A stretch of 12,891 bases of DNA from Planctomycetota bacterium (GCA_023434205.1 JAEYTB010000158.1:1-12891), one strand, 5' to 3'. Shown: positions 1 to 6,605, counted from the stretch's first letter. The notes: generated by a model from the sequence alone, not told the origin. Made by a program: numbers and translations.

Positions 1-254
1 TCGGCGCGGAGGGAGAGGGCGAGGGTTGGTGAGACGTCGGTTCCCGCGGGCGTGTGGCTCATGAGCCAGAGGGAGACGGAGGTCAGCGTGCAGTCCTGCG
101 CGGGCTGGAAGCGGATCGCGGCGGAGAGGCCCGGGTGGATGTCAAAGCCTGTGACGCCCATGGGCCCGCCGAAGGGGTCGCCGGTGGAGTAGATGGTGTC
201 GTCGGCGAGGGCGGGGAGCGCGAGCGCGGCCACGGCACAGAGGATCGAACGCAT
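1..254 (-). CDS. Secreted protein of unknown function, N-terminal part only
   Basis: The reading frame starts at ATG 254 and runs off the left edge, giving 84 full codons. The N-terminus is a clear Sec signal peptide: M-R-S, then a hydrophobic stretch (ILCAVAALALPALA) with cleavage likely after ALA at residue 17, before DDT. The mature part reads like the opening of planctomycete or PEP-CTERM-style anchored surface proteins: a short Thr/Gly/Pro-rich lead, then an F-x-P...CTLTSVSLWL segment that resembles the start of the 'choice-of-anchor R' domain. That resemblance is a guess from pattern. No Shine-Dalgarno is visible. TACCCG lies six bases before the ATG (minus 266-261), roughly where other genes here carry a -10. 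A 12-base palindrome (269-280, cgctgcgcagcg) sits just upstream. lpdA ends 60 bases upstream on the same strand. The C-terminus, and so any anchor, is outside the window. Confidence 0.68.
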   Translation of the reverse strand, partial: MRSILCAVAALALPALADDTIYSTGDPFGGPMGVTGFDIHPGLSAAIRFQPAQDCTLTSVSLWLMSHTPAGTDVSPTLALSLRA

Positions 255-314
255 GCACAACGGGTACACGCTGCGCAGCGCCGTGCCGGAATCTGAGCCC
301 CGATTTAGCGGGAG

Positions 315-1853
315 TTAGACGTGGAGGGCGCGGCTCTCCGCGGCGAGGGCGGCCTCATGCACGGCCTCGTGCATCGTCGGGTGGGCGTGGATGGTGGCGA
401 TGAGCTCTTCGGTGGTGGCCTCGAGCCTGCGCGCAAGGCTGAGCTCTGCAATGAGTTCCGTCGCGGCATCGCCCATGATGTGGGCCCCGAGGATCTCGCC
501 GCGGGGCAGGCCGCGGATGATTTTCACGAAGCCGTCCTGGTGGGCGGCGGCGATGGCCTTGCCGTGGGACTGGAAGGCGTACTTGCCGACCTCGTAGTCC
601 TTGCCCTTGACCTTGCCCTCGCTGATGAGCTTCTGCTCGGTGAAGCCGACAGAGGCGACCTGGGGCTGGCAGTAGGTGCAGCCGGGCAGGACGGAGTAGT
701 CGATGGGGTAGGGCTCGTGGGAGGCTTTCTTTTCCTTCCAGGCGATGCGCTCGACGCAGGTGACCGCTTCTTCCATGGCCTTGTGGGCGAGGCAGGGGGG
801 GCCGATGACATCGCCCACGGCGTAGACGCCGGGGATGTTGGTGGCGTAGGTGAGCGGCTCGGCGCGGGTGACGCCGGGCTTGTAGTCGGTGACGATCCAG
901 CCCTTCTCGAGCTTGAGGCCGAGCTTGTCGTCGAAGAGGCCGTCGGTGCGGGCGGCGACGCCGATGGCGAGCAGGACCTTGTCGGCCTCGAGGGTTTCCT
1001 TCTTGGACTCGTCGGGCTTGCCGCCGGCCATGGGCGCGATGGTGACCTTGACGCCGTTGGCGGTCTTCTCGATGTTGGTGGTGGTGGTGCCGGTGCGGAT
1101 GTCGTAGCCCTGCTTCTTGTAGAGGCGGGCCATGGCCTCGGAAACGTCCTTGTCCTCGACGGGGAGGATGGCGTCGAGCATCTCGACGACCGTCACCTGG
1201 GTGCCCATCTGCTTGTAGAAGTAGGCGAACTCCATGCCGATGGCGCCCGAGCCCACGACGACCAGCTTGTTGGGCCGCTGCTTGTTGTTCATGGCCTCGC
1301 GGGCGCCCCAGATCTTGTCGCCGTCAAAGCGGGCGAAGGGGAGGTCGCGGGCGACCGAGCCGGTGGCGATGATGACGTGGTCACAGGTGAGGGTCTCGAT
1401 GACCTTGCCGGGCTTGGCGGGGGCGGAGGTGAGCTCTTCCTGGACGGCGCACTCGGCGACCTCGACACGGCACTTACCCTGGCCGGTGCGGCCGGAGAGG
1501 ACCTTGGCGGAGCCGATGATGTGGGTGATTTTGTTCTTCTTGAAGAGGAACTCGATGCCCTTGTTGAGCTTGGAGGCGACATCGCGGGAGCGGCCGATGA
1601 CCTTGTCCCACTGGACGTTGATCTTGCCGTCGACCTGGAGGCCGTAGAGGTCGGCGTGGGCGAGCTTTTCCATGAGCTCGGCGTTGGTGAGCAGGGCTTT
1701 GGAGGGGATGCAGCCCCAGTTGAGGCAGACGCCGCCGAGCTTGGCGCGCTCGACGCAGGCGACCTTGTAGCCGAGCTGTGCGGCGCGGATAGCGCCGATG
1801 TACCCGGCGGGGCCGCCGCCGATGACCACCATGTCGAAGTGCCGCTCTGCCAC
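315..1853 (-). CDS. lpdA: Dihydrolipoyl dehydrogenase (E3)
   Basis: This 512-residue flavoprotein reoxidises the dihydrolipoyl groups of 2-oxoacid dehydrogenase complexes or the glycine cleavage system, passing electrons through a disulfide and FAD to NAD+ in the cytoplasm. Visible motifs in order: FAD-binding GGGPAGY (12-18); the redox pair C43/C48 in GGVCLNWGCIPSK; NAD-binding GSGAIG (201-206); a second FAD site YAVGDVIG (344-351); and the C-terminal HAHPTMHE, with the catalytic base pair H491/E496. It is somewhat longer than the usual 460-480 residues, mainly through a loop around residues 119-153 that contains Cys, Pro and Lys. The start is GTG at 1853, supported by GGAGG (minus 1865-1861) seven bases upstream and a TATACT -10 box further up. 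No E1, E2 or lipoylation genes are nearby, so it probably serves complexes encoded elsewhere. Close relatives such as mercuric or glutathione reductase fit less well because of the HPT..E ending and the GCIPSK context. Confidence 0.97.
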   Translation of the reverse strand: MAERHFDMVVIGGGPAGYIGAIRAAQLGYKVACVERAKLGGVCLNWGCIPSKALLTNAELMEKLAHADLYGLQVDGKINVQWDKVIGRSRDVASKLNKGIEFLFKKNKITHIIGSAKVLSGRTGQGKCRVEVAECAVQEELTSAPAKPGKVIETLTCDHVIIATGSVARDLPFARFDGDKIWGAREAMNNKQRPNKLVVVGSGAIGMEFAYFYKQMGTQVTVVEMLDAILPVEDKDVSEAMARLYKKQGYDIRTGTTTTNIEKTANGVKVTIAPMAGGKPDESKKETLEADKVLLAIGVAARTDGLFDDKLGLKLEKGWIVTDYKPGVTRAEPLTYATNIPGVYAVGDVIGPPCLAHKAMEEAVTCVERIAWKEKKASHEPYPIDYSVLPGCTYCQPQVASVGFTEQKLISEGKVKGKDYEVGKYAFQSHGKAIAAAHQDGFVKIIRGLPRGEILGAHIMGDAATELIAELSLARRLEATTEELIATIHAHPTMHEAVHEAALAAESRALHV

Positions 1854-1860
1854 GTGGGTG

Positions 1861-1865
1861 CCTCC
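1861..1865 (-). promoter_or_regulatory. Shine-Dalgarno of lpdA
   Basis: GGAGG on the minus strand, seven bases before the GTG at 1853. It decides the non-ATG start, since no ATG lies in frame nearby. Confidence 0.8.
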
Positions 1866-1884
1866 GGTTCAGGGAAAGGGCGGG

Positions 1885-1890
1885 AGTATA
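1885..1890 (-). promoter_or_regulatory. Probable -10 box of lpdA
   Basis: TATACT on the minus strand matches five of six bases of the sigma-70 -10 consensus and would give a leader of about 25 bases that includes the Shine-Dalgarno. No convincing -35 hexamer is seen 16-18 bases upstream. Read on the plus strand, the same bases give TATAGG eight bases before GTG 1901, so the site might work in both directions. Confidence 0.5.
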
Positions 1891-1900
1891 GGGTGGCGGG

Positions 1901-2071
1901 GTGGCGGCGAGGTTCGGTTCGCATGCGGCTGTGCTTGGACGTGCGACGCTGCTGGATGACCGCGGAAAGCGGGTGCCGGTTTTCGACCTCGTCGGATGGC
2001 CGCGGGGCCCACATGCGCCGGCGATGAGGGCGTATGCCGAGGATGTTCAGCGGGTGCGGTGGCGGGAATAG
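1901..2071 (+). CDS. Doubtful small ORF, 56 codons, unknown function
   Basis: A GTG-started frame ends in TAG at 2069-2071. I do not recognise it. In its favour, third codon positions are rich in G/C (about 70 percent by eye) while second positions are mixed, as in real genes here. The middle also reads like soluble protein (TLLDDRGKRVPVFDLVG, then an acidic/basic helix AYAEDVQRVRW). TATAGG at 1887-1892 lies eight bases before the GTG, which would fit a leaderless start. Against it: no ATG start, no Shine-Dalgarno, short length, and the easy occurrence of open frames in GC-rich DNA. The downstream zinc-ribbon gene begins ten bases after the stop in the same frame, so this could also be its upstream part if the TAG were a sequencing error. 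It lies divergent from lpdA, 47 bases apart. Confidence 0.3.
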   Translation: MAARFGSHAAVLGRATLLDDRGKRVPVFDLVGWPRGPHAPAMRAYAEDVQRVRWRE

Positions 2072-2080
2072 TCGCCGGCG

Positions 2081-2382
2081 ATGAAGGTGCTGACCATAGC
2101 GATGGCGTTCACGCCGGTGCTGCTCACGACCGTGGGGCACAGCCTCCTGAAGCAGTTGGGGCTGCCCACGTGGCTGAGTTTGTGTCTTTGGGGGGGTGTA
2201 TGGTGGCGGCGGCCGCGCTGATGTGGAAGGCACCGCGGGCCGCGACTGCGCAGATGGCAGGGCGCGTGATGTTGCGGCACGGATGGTGCGCGAGCTGCGG
2301 GTATTCGCTGGCGGGGGTGGTTGCAGCGACGGATGGTTGTTGCGTGTGCCCGGAGTGTGGCGCGGCGTGGGCACGATCATGA
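2081..2382 (+). CDS. Two-helix membrane protein with C-terminal zinc ribbon, frameshifted at a G run
   Basis: Two overlapping frames together make one sensible 100-residue protein. The first starts at ATG 2081 and encodes a membrane helix (about residues 2-24) and the start of a second (from about 29). It runs into TGA at 2219-2221 unless the frame slips back by one base (equivalent to one extra G) at the G7 run 2190-2196. The second frame then completes helix two (to about 49) and a zinc ribbon with C70/C73 (CASCGYSLAG) and C90/C93 (CPECGAAW), ending at TGA 2380-2382. CxxCGYxLxG...CPECG ribbons on small membrane proteins are, from memory, common in Planctomycetota and of unknown function. 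There is no Shine-Dalgarno; AATAGT/TAGTCG lies just upstream of the ATG. The downstream frame alone is open from ATG 1996, and ATG 2200 would give a 60-residue ribbon without helix one. Sequencing error, pseudogene and programmed slippage are all possible. Confidence 0.6.
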
Positions 2383-2395
2383 GGACATGATCGTG
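2372..2395. terminator. Perfect palindrome between convergent genes
   Basis: A ten-base perfect stem (cacgatcatg / catgatcgtg) encloses an AGGA loop. The left arm and first loop base contain the TGA of the zinc-ribbon gene, and the right arm ends six bases before the stop of the minus-strand nuclease gene at 2402. Being symmetric, it could end transcription or protect 3' ends in both directions. No T tract follows on either strand, so a classical intrinsic terminator is not proven. Confidence 0.45.
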
Positions 2396-2401
2396 GCACG
2401 G

Positions 2402-3421
2402 TCACGGGGACGTTGAGGCAGGGTCGACCGGCCCGTCGTAGCGCTGGAAGTCGGCCATGTCCTTGTCTGTGGGCTCGCTGGAATCCCAGGCGGCGCGGTA
2501 GAGGGCGGAGAGCATGGAGGCGCCGCTGGCGAGGCGCTTCTCGATGAAGGCCTTGCCGGGGGACTTCTCCAGGTCGCCCGACTTCTTGAGGATGTAGAGC
2601 GGCTCGACCTCGACGAAGGACGTGTTGAGGTAGTCGAGCACGCCGTCCCAGGGGGCGCGGGCCTCGAGGGTGAGCTTGGAATCAAAGAAGGCGCGGACAT
2701 CCGCGTCCTTGATCTGGTGGTGAATGATGATGCGGCCGTCGATGTAGGAGTGGAAGCCGCGGTCGGTGGTGTACTGGTTGGGGTTGTCACCGACCCAGCC
2801 GTGGTGGTGCTTGGTCATGTGCAGGGGCTGAGCGGCGTCGCCGACGTAGTGGGAGAGAATCCCCATCTGGGTGCGGGCGTTGGCGCGGGCCATGTCGAGC
2901 TGGTGGGCACGGCGGGGGTCGTTGAGCTTTTCGAGCGTGCGCACGACGAGGAAAGCGTTCTGGACCTTGGCGTACTGCTCGACGATGGCGTAGGGGATGA
3001 AGCCGGGGAGTTCGTCCGTCTTGGCGGTGTCTCGGGCGGGGTTGACGGGGCGGCCCTTGAAGCCCGGGCCGGCGCGCTCCTTGGCGAGGGCCATGGCCTT
3101 GACGTACTCGTAGCGGAGCGTGGGGAGCGTCTTGAGCGTCAGGCCGTAGGGCTCGAGGTCTTCGACGTCGAGGTAGTGCTCGGGGTTGTTGAGGTGGACG
3201 AGCTGGTTGATCTTGGTGGAACGCCAGCGGTCGGGGACCACGGCCTGGTCGGCGATCTGGGCCTTGGCGTCGGGGGAGGAAAGCCAGGCGGGGGCGTCCA
3301 CCATGCCCTCCACCGCGAGGCGGGTGATGAGGCGGTGGCCGTACGCGTCCCAGGCGCGGGCGGGGAACGTGAGCAGGGCGGAGAGCGACGCGGCGAGCAG
3401 CAGCTTGTGGACGAGCTTCAT
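2402..3421 (-). CDS. Secreted zinc-dependent S1/P1 nuclease / phospholipase C family hydrolase
   Basis: A 339-residue exported enzyme. The signal peptide (MKLVHKLLLA...FPARA) cleaves after residue 23, leaving W24 as the mature N-terminus. In this superfamily that Trp amino group binds zinc. All nine expected ligands of the three-zinc cluster can be placed: W24, H29 (YGHR), D64 (VPDRWR), H82 (EHYLD), H191 and D195 (HYVGD), H201 (PLH), H224 and D228 (FHSYID). It should cleave phosphodiester bonds, either in single-stranded nucleic acid (S1/P1) or in phospholipids (zinc PLC); sequence alone does not separate these. The mature part (316 residues) is longer than the usual 245-270, with extra sequence around 100-140 and a charged tail. 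The ATG at 3421 was preferred over the longer open frame because it gives a perfect signal peptide and has TACACT seven bases upstream (likely leaderless; no Shine-Dalgarno). It is divergent from the alpha/beta hydrolase, with 56 bases between starts. Confidence 0.92.
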   Translation of the reverse strand: MKLVHKLLLAASLSALLTFPARAWDAYGHRLITRLAVEGMVDAPAWLSSPDAKAQIADQAVVPDRWRSTKINQLVHLNNPEHYLDVEDLEPYGLTLKTLPTLRYEYVKAMALAKERAGPGFKGRPVNPARDTAKTDELPGFIPYAIVEQYAKVQNAFLVVRTLEKLNDPRRAHQLDMARANARTQMGILSHYVGDAAQPLHMTKHHHGWVGDNPNQYTTDRGFHSYIDGRIIIHHQIKDADVRAFFDSKLTLEARAPWDGVLDYLNTSFVEVEPLYILKKSGDLEKSPGKAFIEKRLASGASMLSALYRAAWDSSEPTDKDMADFQRYDGPVDPASTSP

Positions 3422-3428
3422 AGGCGGC

Positions 3429-3434
3429 AGTGTA
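3429..3434 (-). promoter_or_regulatory. -10-like box immediately before the nuclease start
   Basis: TACACT on the minus strand, seven bases before ATG 3421. This spacing would place the transcription start at or next to the ATG, giving a leaderless mRNA. No -35 match is evident. Confidence 0.45.
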
Positions 3435-3465
3435 GTGCCCGCAGCCGCGGGCCTGGCGTTCGGGG

Positions 3466-3471
3466 TACAAC
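3466..3471 (+). promoter_or_regulatory. -10-like box immediately before the alpha/beta hydrolase start
   Basis: TACAAC on the plus strand, six bases before ATG 3478, predicting a leaderless transcript. It lacks the final T of the usual hexamer. It lies 31 bases from the oppositely directed box at 3429-3434, so the two promoters may overlap. Confidence 0.4.
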
Positions 3472-3477
3472 ACGCGG

Positions 3478-4314
3478 ATGGAGAAGAACGCGTCAAGGCC
3501 GCTGTGGTTCCGCCTGGTAAGGCGGGTGCTGGTGCTCGTGGGGGTAACATACATCGTGTGGTTGGGAGCACTGCTGGCGCTTGAGTCGGGGCTGGTCTAC
3601 CCGCGGCAGATGACGGGCCCGGCGATGCAGGAAAGCCTGATCCCCGGCGAGGTCGAGCGGGTGTGGCTGGAGCGGGACGGGGCGCGGGTGGAGGCGTGGT
3701 TCATGCCCAGCCGCTCCGTGCGCCCGATGCCGGCGGTGATCTTCTTCCACGGCAATGCGGAGCTGATCGACCACAACCTGGGGCTGGCGGAGGCGTACCG
3801 GGACCGCGGTTGGTCCACGCTGCTGGTGGAATACCGGGGGTACGGGCGGAGCGGGGGGAGCCCGTCGCAGAAGGCGATCGTCGGTGATGCGGTCGCGGTG
3901 TACGACTGGCTGAAAGAGAAGGCGGGGGTGGACCCGGAGCGGATCGTCGTCCACGGGCGGTCGCTGGGCTCGGGCGTTGCGGCGCAGCTCGCGAAGGAGC
4001 GGCCGCCTGGGGCGTTGATCCTTGAGTCGCCGATGAAGAGCGTGGCGTCGTTCGCGAGCGCGTACGGGGCGCCGGCGTTCCTGGTGAGGAACCCGTACCG
4101 GACGGACAAGGTGCTGCCGACGCTGAACTGCCCGATCCTGCTGCTGCACAGCCGCGGGGACGAGATTATCCCGTTCGCGCACGCGGAGGAGCTGAAGCGG
4201 CTGGCGCCGGCGGCGAGGCTGGTGGAGCTGACGGGCGGGCACAACGACGCGATCAGCACGCAGCCGGCGTACTGGGCGGCGGTAGATGAGCTCGTGCGGG
4301 AAGTCTCGCGTTAG
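3478..4314 (+). CDS. Membrane-anchored alpha/beta hydrolase (ABHD13/YjfP-like)
   Basis: A 278-residue serine hydrolase. After a short basic N-terminus, one membrane segment (about 16-36) should anchor it with the catalytic domain on one face. The oxyanion-loop motif FFHGNAE (89-95), the nucleophile elbow GRSLGSG with S162, D228 in HSRGDEIIP, and H255 in GGHND make up the expected Ser-Asp-His triad. The HGNA and EYRGYGRSGG motifs are those of the bacterial relatives of ABHD12/ABHD13, which are esterases, lipases or peptidases of mostly unknown substrate. The ATG at 3478 has no Shine-Dalgarno but follows TACAAC by six bases. Its TAG stop overlaps the TAA of the SDR gene on the other strand (ttag, 4311-4314), so the two genes converge with no room for a terminator. 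Confidence 0.93.
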   Translation: MEKNASRPLWFRLVRRVLVLVGVTYIVWLGALLALESGLVYPRQMTGPAMQESLIPGEVERVWLERDGARVEAWFMPSRSVRPMPAVIFFHGNAELIDHNLGLAEAYRDRGWSTLLVEYRGYGRSGGSPSQKAIVGDAVAVYDWLKEKAGVDPERIVVHGRSLGSGVAAQLAKERPPGALILESPMKSVASFASAYGAPAFLVRNPYRTDKVLPTLNCPILLLHSRGDEIIPFAHAEELKRLAPAARLVELTGGHNDAISTQPAYWAAVDELVREVSR

Positions 4315-5312
4315 TGGGACGCGAGCTGGGGCGCGTACTGCTTGAAGCTTGAGGTGAAGGGGGCGGGCTGCCAGTTGAGGTGCTCGCGGGCTTTCTCGAG
4401 CGCGGCGGTGAAGTCCTGAGCGCCCATCAGGGCCATGCCCTCATCGAAGGGGAGCATGCGGCCCATGCCCAGGTGCTTGGCGAGCAGGGCGACTCGCGCG
4501 GCGAGCGCGCCCGGGATGCCCCAGGCCGGCTGCTCCTTGTGGCCGTCGGGGAAGTGGTCGCGCATGTGGCGGAGCATCTGGGGCCACGTGAGGACCTCGG
4601 CGCCGGCGAGGTTGTAGACCTCCCCCACAGTCCGCGGGTTGTCGAGGGCGTCGGCGAAGGCGCGGGCGACATCGGTGACCAGGACGGGGGCGACGCTGGG
4701 GTCGTGCTCGGCGACGGGGCCCAGGGGGACGCGCTTGTCCTCGACCGAGCGGGTGAAGTAGGGCATGAAGAAGTACGGCACGCCGTGGCCGCTTGCCCAG
4801 CCCTGGGCGAGGTGGACGACCTCGCTCTCCTTGCCGTGGATGAGGGAGGGGCGGAAGATGGTCCACTCAAGGCTGGAGAGGCGGACGATCATCTCGGCCT
4901 CGAACTTGGAGCGCTGGTACTCGGAGACGCCCGTGTCGGTGACGTTGATGGCGGACATCTGGATGAAGCGCTGGACGCCGCGCTGCTGGCAGGCGTTGAC
5001 CAGGGCGCGGGTGGCGTCGACGTGGATGCGCTGGAAGGTCTGGGGCCTCTGGCCCGGCTCGCCGCGGGTCTCGCGGATGATCCCGAGAAGGTTAATGCAG
5101 GCATCGCAGCCGGTGAGCAGTTCGTCGGGCTTGCCGGCGTCGGAGATGTCGCCCTGGATGAGCGTGACGGCGCGCTCGGGCAAGGCCTGGCGGGCCTTGT
5201 CGCGCGAGCGGACCAGGGCGCGGACGCTGTAGTCGCGGGAGACGAGCTCGCGGACGATGTAGCGGCCGACAAAGCCGGAGGCGCCGGTCACGGCGACGGT
5301 TTTCTTGCTCAT
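4311..5312 (-). CDS. Atypical SDR / NAD(P)-dependent epimerase family (NDUFA9-like)
   Basis: A 333-residue Rossmann-fold protein. The dinucleotide motif TGASGFVG (9-16) sits at the N-terminus. R35 after the second strand (ALVRSR) suggests NADP(H). DACINLLGI (70-78) is the fourth-strand region. Y132 and K136 (EYQRSK) match the YxxxK active-site pair, although many atypical SDRs of this kind are not demonstrably catalytic. The nearest known type is the NDUFA9/complex-I-associated or sugar-nucleotide epimerase-like group; the substrate cannot be read from sequence. The ATG at 5312 has no Shine-Dalgarno, but TACGGT lies eight bases upstream with CTGACC 17 bases further up. The end overlaps the convergent alpha/beta hydrolase by four bases. 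No pathway partners are adjacent. Confidence 0.92.
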   Translation of the reverse strand: MSKKTVAVTGASGFVGRYIVRELVSRDYSVRALVRSRDKARQALPERAVTLIQGDISDAGKPDELLTGCDACINLLGIIRETRGEPGQRPQTFQRIHVDATRALVNACQQRGVQRFIQMSAINVTDTGVSEYQRSKFEAEMIVRLSSLEWTIFRPSLIHGKESEVVHLAQGWASGHGVPYFFMPYFTRSVEDKRVPLGPVAEHDPSVAPVLVTDVARAFADALDNPRTVGEVYNLAGAEVLTWPQMLRHMRDHFPDGHKEQPAWGIPGALAARVALLAKHLGMGRMLPFDEGMALMGAQDFTAALEKAREHLNWQPAPFTSSFKQYAPQLASH

Positions 5313-5320
5313 AGGGGTAC

Positions 5321-5349
5321 ACCGTAGCAGGACAGTGCGGGCGGGTCAG
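5321..5349 (-). promoter_or_regulatory. Promoter-like sequence of the SDR gene
   Basis: On the minus strand, CTGACC (5349-5344; four of six to TTGACA), then 17 bases, then TACGGT (5326-5321), then eight bases to the ATG at 5312. Among the putative leaderless promoters in the window, this is the one with a reasonable -35. Confidence 0.4.
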
Positions 5350-5421
5350 GGGCCGGACGCCGCGGGCGGAACCGGGCGTCGCAGAGCGGGTGCGGACGTC
5401 AATCTCGGCATCGTGTCGGAG

Positions 5422-5450
5422 TTGTTGGTCCGGAATACAGTTCTTAAACT
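5422..5450 (+). promoter_or_regulatory. Candidate promoter upstream of the beta-barrel gene
   Basis: TTGTTG (5422-5427), exactly 17 bases, then TAAACT (5445-5450) in the AT-richest stretch of the window. It would give a leader of about 110 bases before ATG 5571. Closer alternatives are TAGTGT (5514-5519) and TAGCAT (5524-5529), which lack a good -35. The rest of the gap 5313-5570 shows no gene that I can support. Confidence 0.35.
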
Positions 5451-5557
5451 CCTGTGTTTGAAGGTGTTACTCCTACGACCCGGCGTCTCGATTTTGTTGA
5501 GTTCTTGGTCTGCTAGTGTGGAATAGCATTGGGGGTGTCTTGCCCTCGCTTGAACAG

Positions 5558-5564
5558 AAAGGAG
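5558..5564 (+). promoter_or_regulatory. Shine-Dalgarno of the beta-barrel gene
   Basis: AAAGGAG, six bases before ATG 5571. It selects this start over an in-frame ATG at 5529, and the choice also yields a clean signal peptide. Confidence 0.8.
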
Positions 5565-5570
5565 CGTCCG

Positions 5571-6461
5571 ATGCGTTGGTCTCTCGCCGCGGCGGTGGTT
5601 GTGGGTGCGGGGCTGGGTTCGCCGGTGCTGGGTCAGCACGCGAAGCTGGTGCTGTTCGGGGGGCAGAACGAGGCGGCGCTGGCCGAGCCGCGGGAGCACC
5701 GGATGGTGCATCCGCTGACGAGCCCGTACGACAACGAGGACGCGTCGATCACGACGGACATCCGCGCGTGGTACGCGTACCACGACTTCCCCAGCGACAT
5801 CCTGCTGGGCGGGGGCAAGGCGCAGACCGCGGCGGTGCAGGCGCGGGTGGCGATCACGGACCGGCTGCAGCTCGTGGCGTACAAGGACGGGTACTTCTGG
5901 ATCGACACGCCCGCGGTGGATGAGGACGGGTGGGTGGACGTTGCCGCGGGGCTGAAGTACGCGGTGGTGCAGGACTACGAGAACCAGTTCCACTGGTCGG
6001 TGGGGGCGGGGTACGAGATGCCGCTGGGGGACCCCAGCGTGTTCCAGAACGATGATGAGTTCCGCCTGTTCACGGGTGTGAACAAGGGGTTCGGGCGGCT
6101 GCACCTGAGCGCGAACGCGAGCTACTTCTTCGGGCTGGGGCGCGACCAGGACGCGGGGAACAGCGACCGCTTCGCGTGGCACCTGCACGCGGACTACTAC
6201 GTGACGGAGTGGTTCAGCCCGGTGCTGGAGATCAACGGGTACCACATCACCCAGGCGGGGACCTCGGGGATTCCCTTCCAGGGCGCGGACGTGTTCAACC
6301 TGGGCCAGGGGGAGGACGACCCGGTGATCACAATCGCCCCGGGCGTGGAGTTCCGGCCCGCGGAGTGGGTGGCGCTGCGCGGGGCAGTGGAGGTGCCGCT
6401 GACTGACAAGGAGGATGTGTACGGGAGCCGGCTGACGTTCTCGGCGGTGTTCTCGTTCTGA
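5571..6461 (+). CDS. Outer-membrane beta-barrel protein, function unknown
   Basis: A 296-residue exported protein. A signal peptide (MRWSLAAAVVVGAGLG...) cleaves near VLG-Q (about residue 21). The rest alternates hydrophobic and polar residues with many Tyr, Trp and Phe, and short turns rich in Asp, Gly and Asn, as in transmembrane beta strands. Examples are the segments FHWSVGAGYEMPLG, LHLSANASYFFGLG and RFAWHLHADYYV. The chain ends TFSAVFSF: a C-terminal Phe and aromatic pattern matching the signal for outer-membrane insertion. It resembles the 'transporter' barrels often annotated in planctomycetes and proteobacteria, but I cannot name a substrate. The start is set by AAAGGAG at 5558-5564. 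It is a single-gene unit, closed by the strong terminator at 6486-6517. Such a barrel supports a two-membrane cell envelope. Confidence 0.88.
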   Translation: MRWSLAAAVVVGAGLGSPVLGQHAKLVLFGGQNEAALAEPREHRMVHPLTSPYDNEDASITTDIRAWYAYHDFPSDILLGGGKAQTAAVQARVAITDRLQLVAYKDGYFWIDTPAVDEDGWVDVAAGLKYAVVQDYENQFHWSVGAGYEMPLGDPSVFQNDDEFRLFTGVNKGFGRLHLSANASYFFGLGRDQDAGNSDRFAWHLHADYYVTEWFSPVLEINGYHITQAGTSGIPFQGADVFNLGQGEDDPVITIAPGVEFRPAEWVALRGAVEVPLTDKEDVYGSRLTFSAVFSF

Positions 6462-6485
6462 GCCTGAGAGGGAGCTTTTGGGGAG

Positions 6486-6517
6486 CGGCGGCGGGTTGCA
6501 GACCCGCCGCCGTTTTT
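6486..6517 (+). terminator. Strong intrinsic terminator
   Basis: An 11-bp perfect GC-rich stem (arms 6486-6496 and 6502-6512), loop ttgcag region of five bases (6497-6501), followed directly by TTTTT (6513-6517). It starts 24 bases after the beta-barrel stop and is the clearest terminator in the window. Confidence 0.95.
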
Positions 6518-6605
6518 CATTGACGGTGAACGACCACGGCCGACGCATGGAACGTGCTGGCCGGGCGGTCATGGTTGATGGGCGACGGGCGGCACGGGGC
6601 GTCAG

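Noticed and set aside
321..2027. A 568-codon open frame on the plus strand opposite lpdA
   Set aside because: It is the antisense shadow of lpdA: Gly/Val/Asp/Leu/Ala-rich with no recognisable domain, as expected from GC-rich codons read backwards.
1923..2027. 34-codon plus-strand ORF from ATG 1923
   Set aside because: Arg/Cys-rich product with poor codon-position pattern; it overlaps the more gene-like frame at 1901-2071.
4380..5327. A 315-codon plus-strand frame opposite the SDR gene
   Set aside because: Low-complexity antisense product; the minus strand encodes a clear Rossmann-fold protein.
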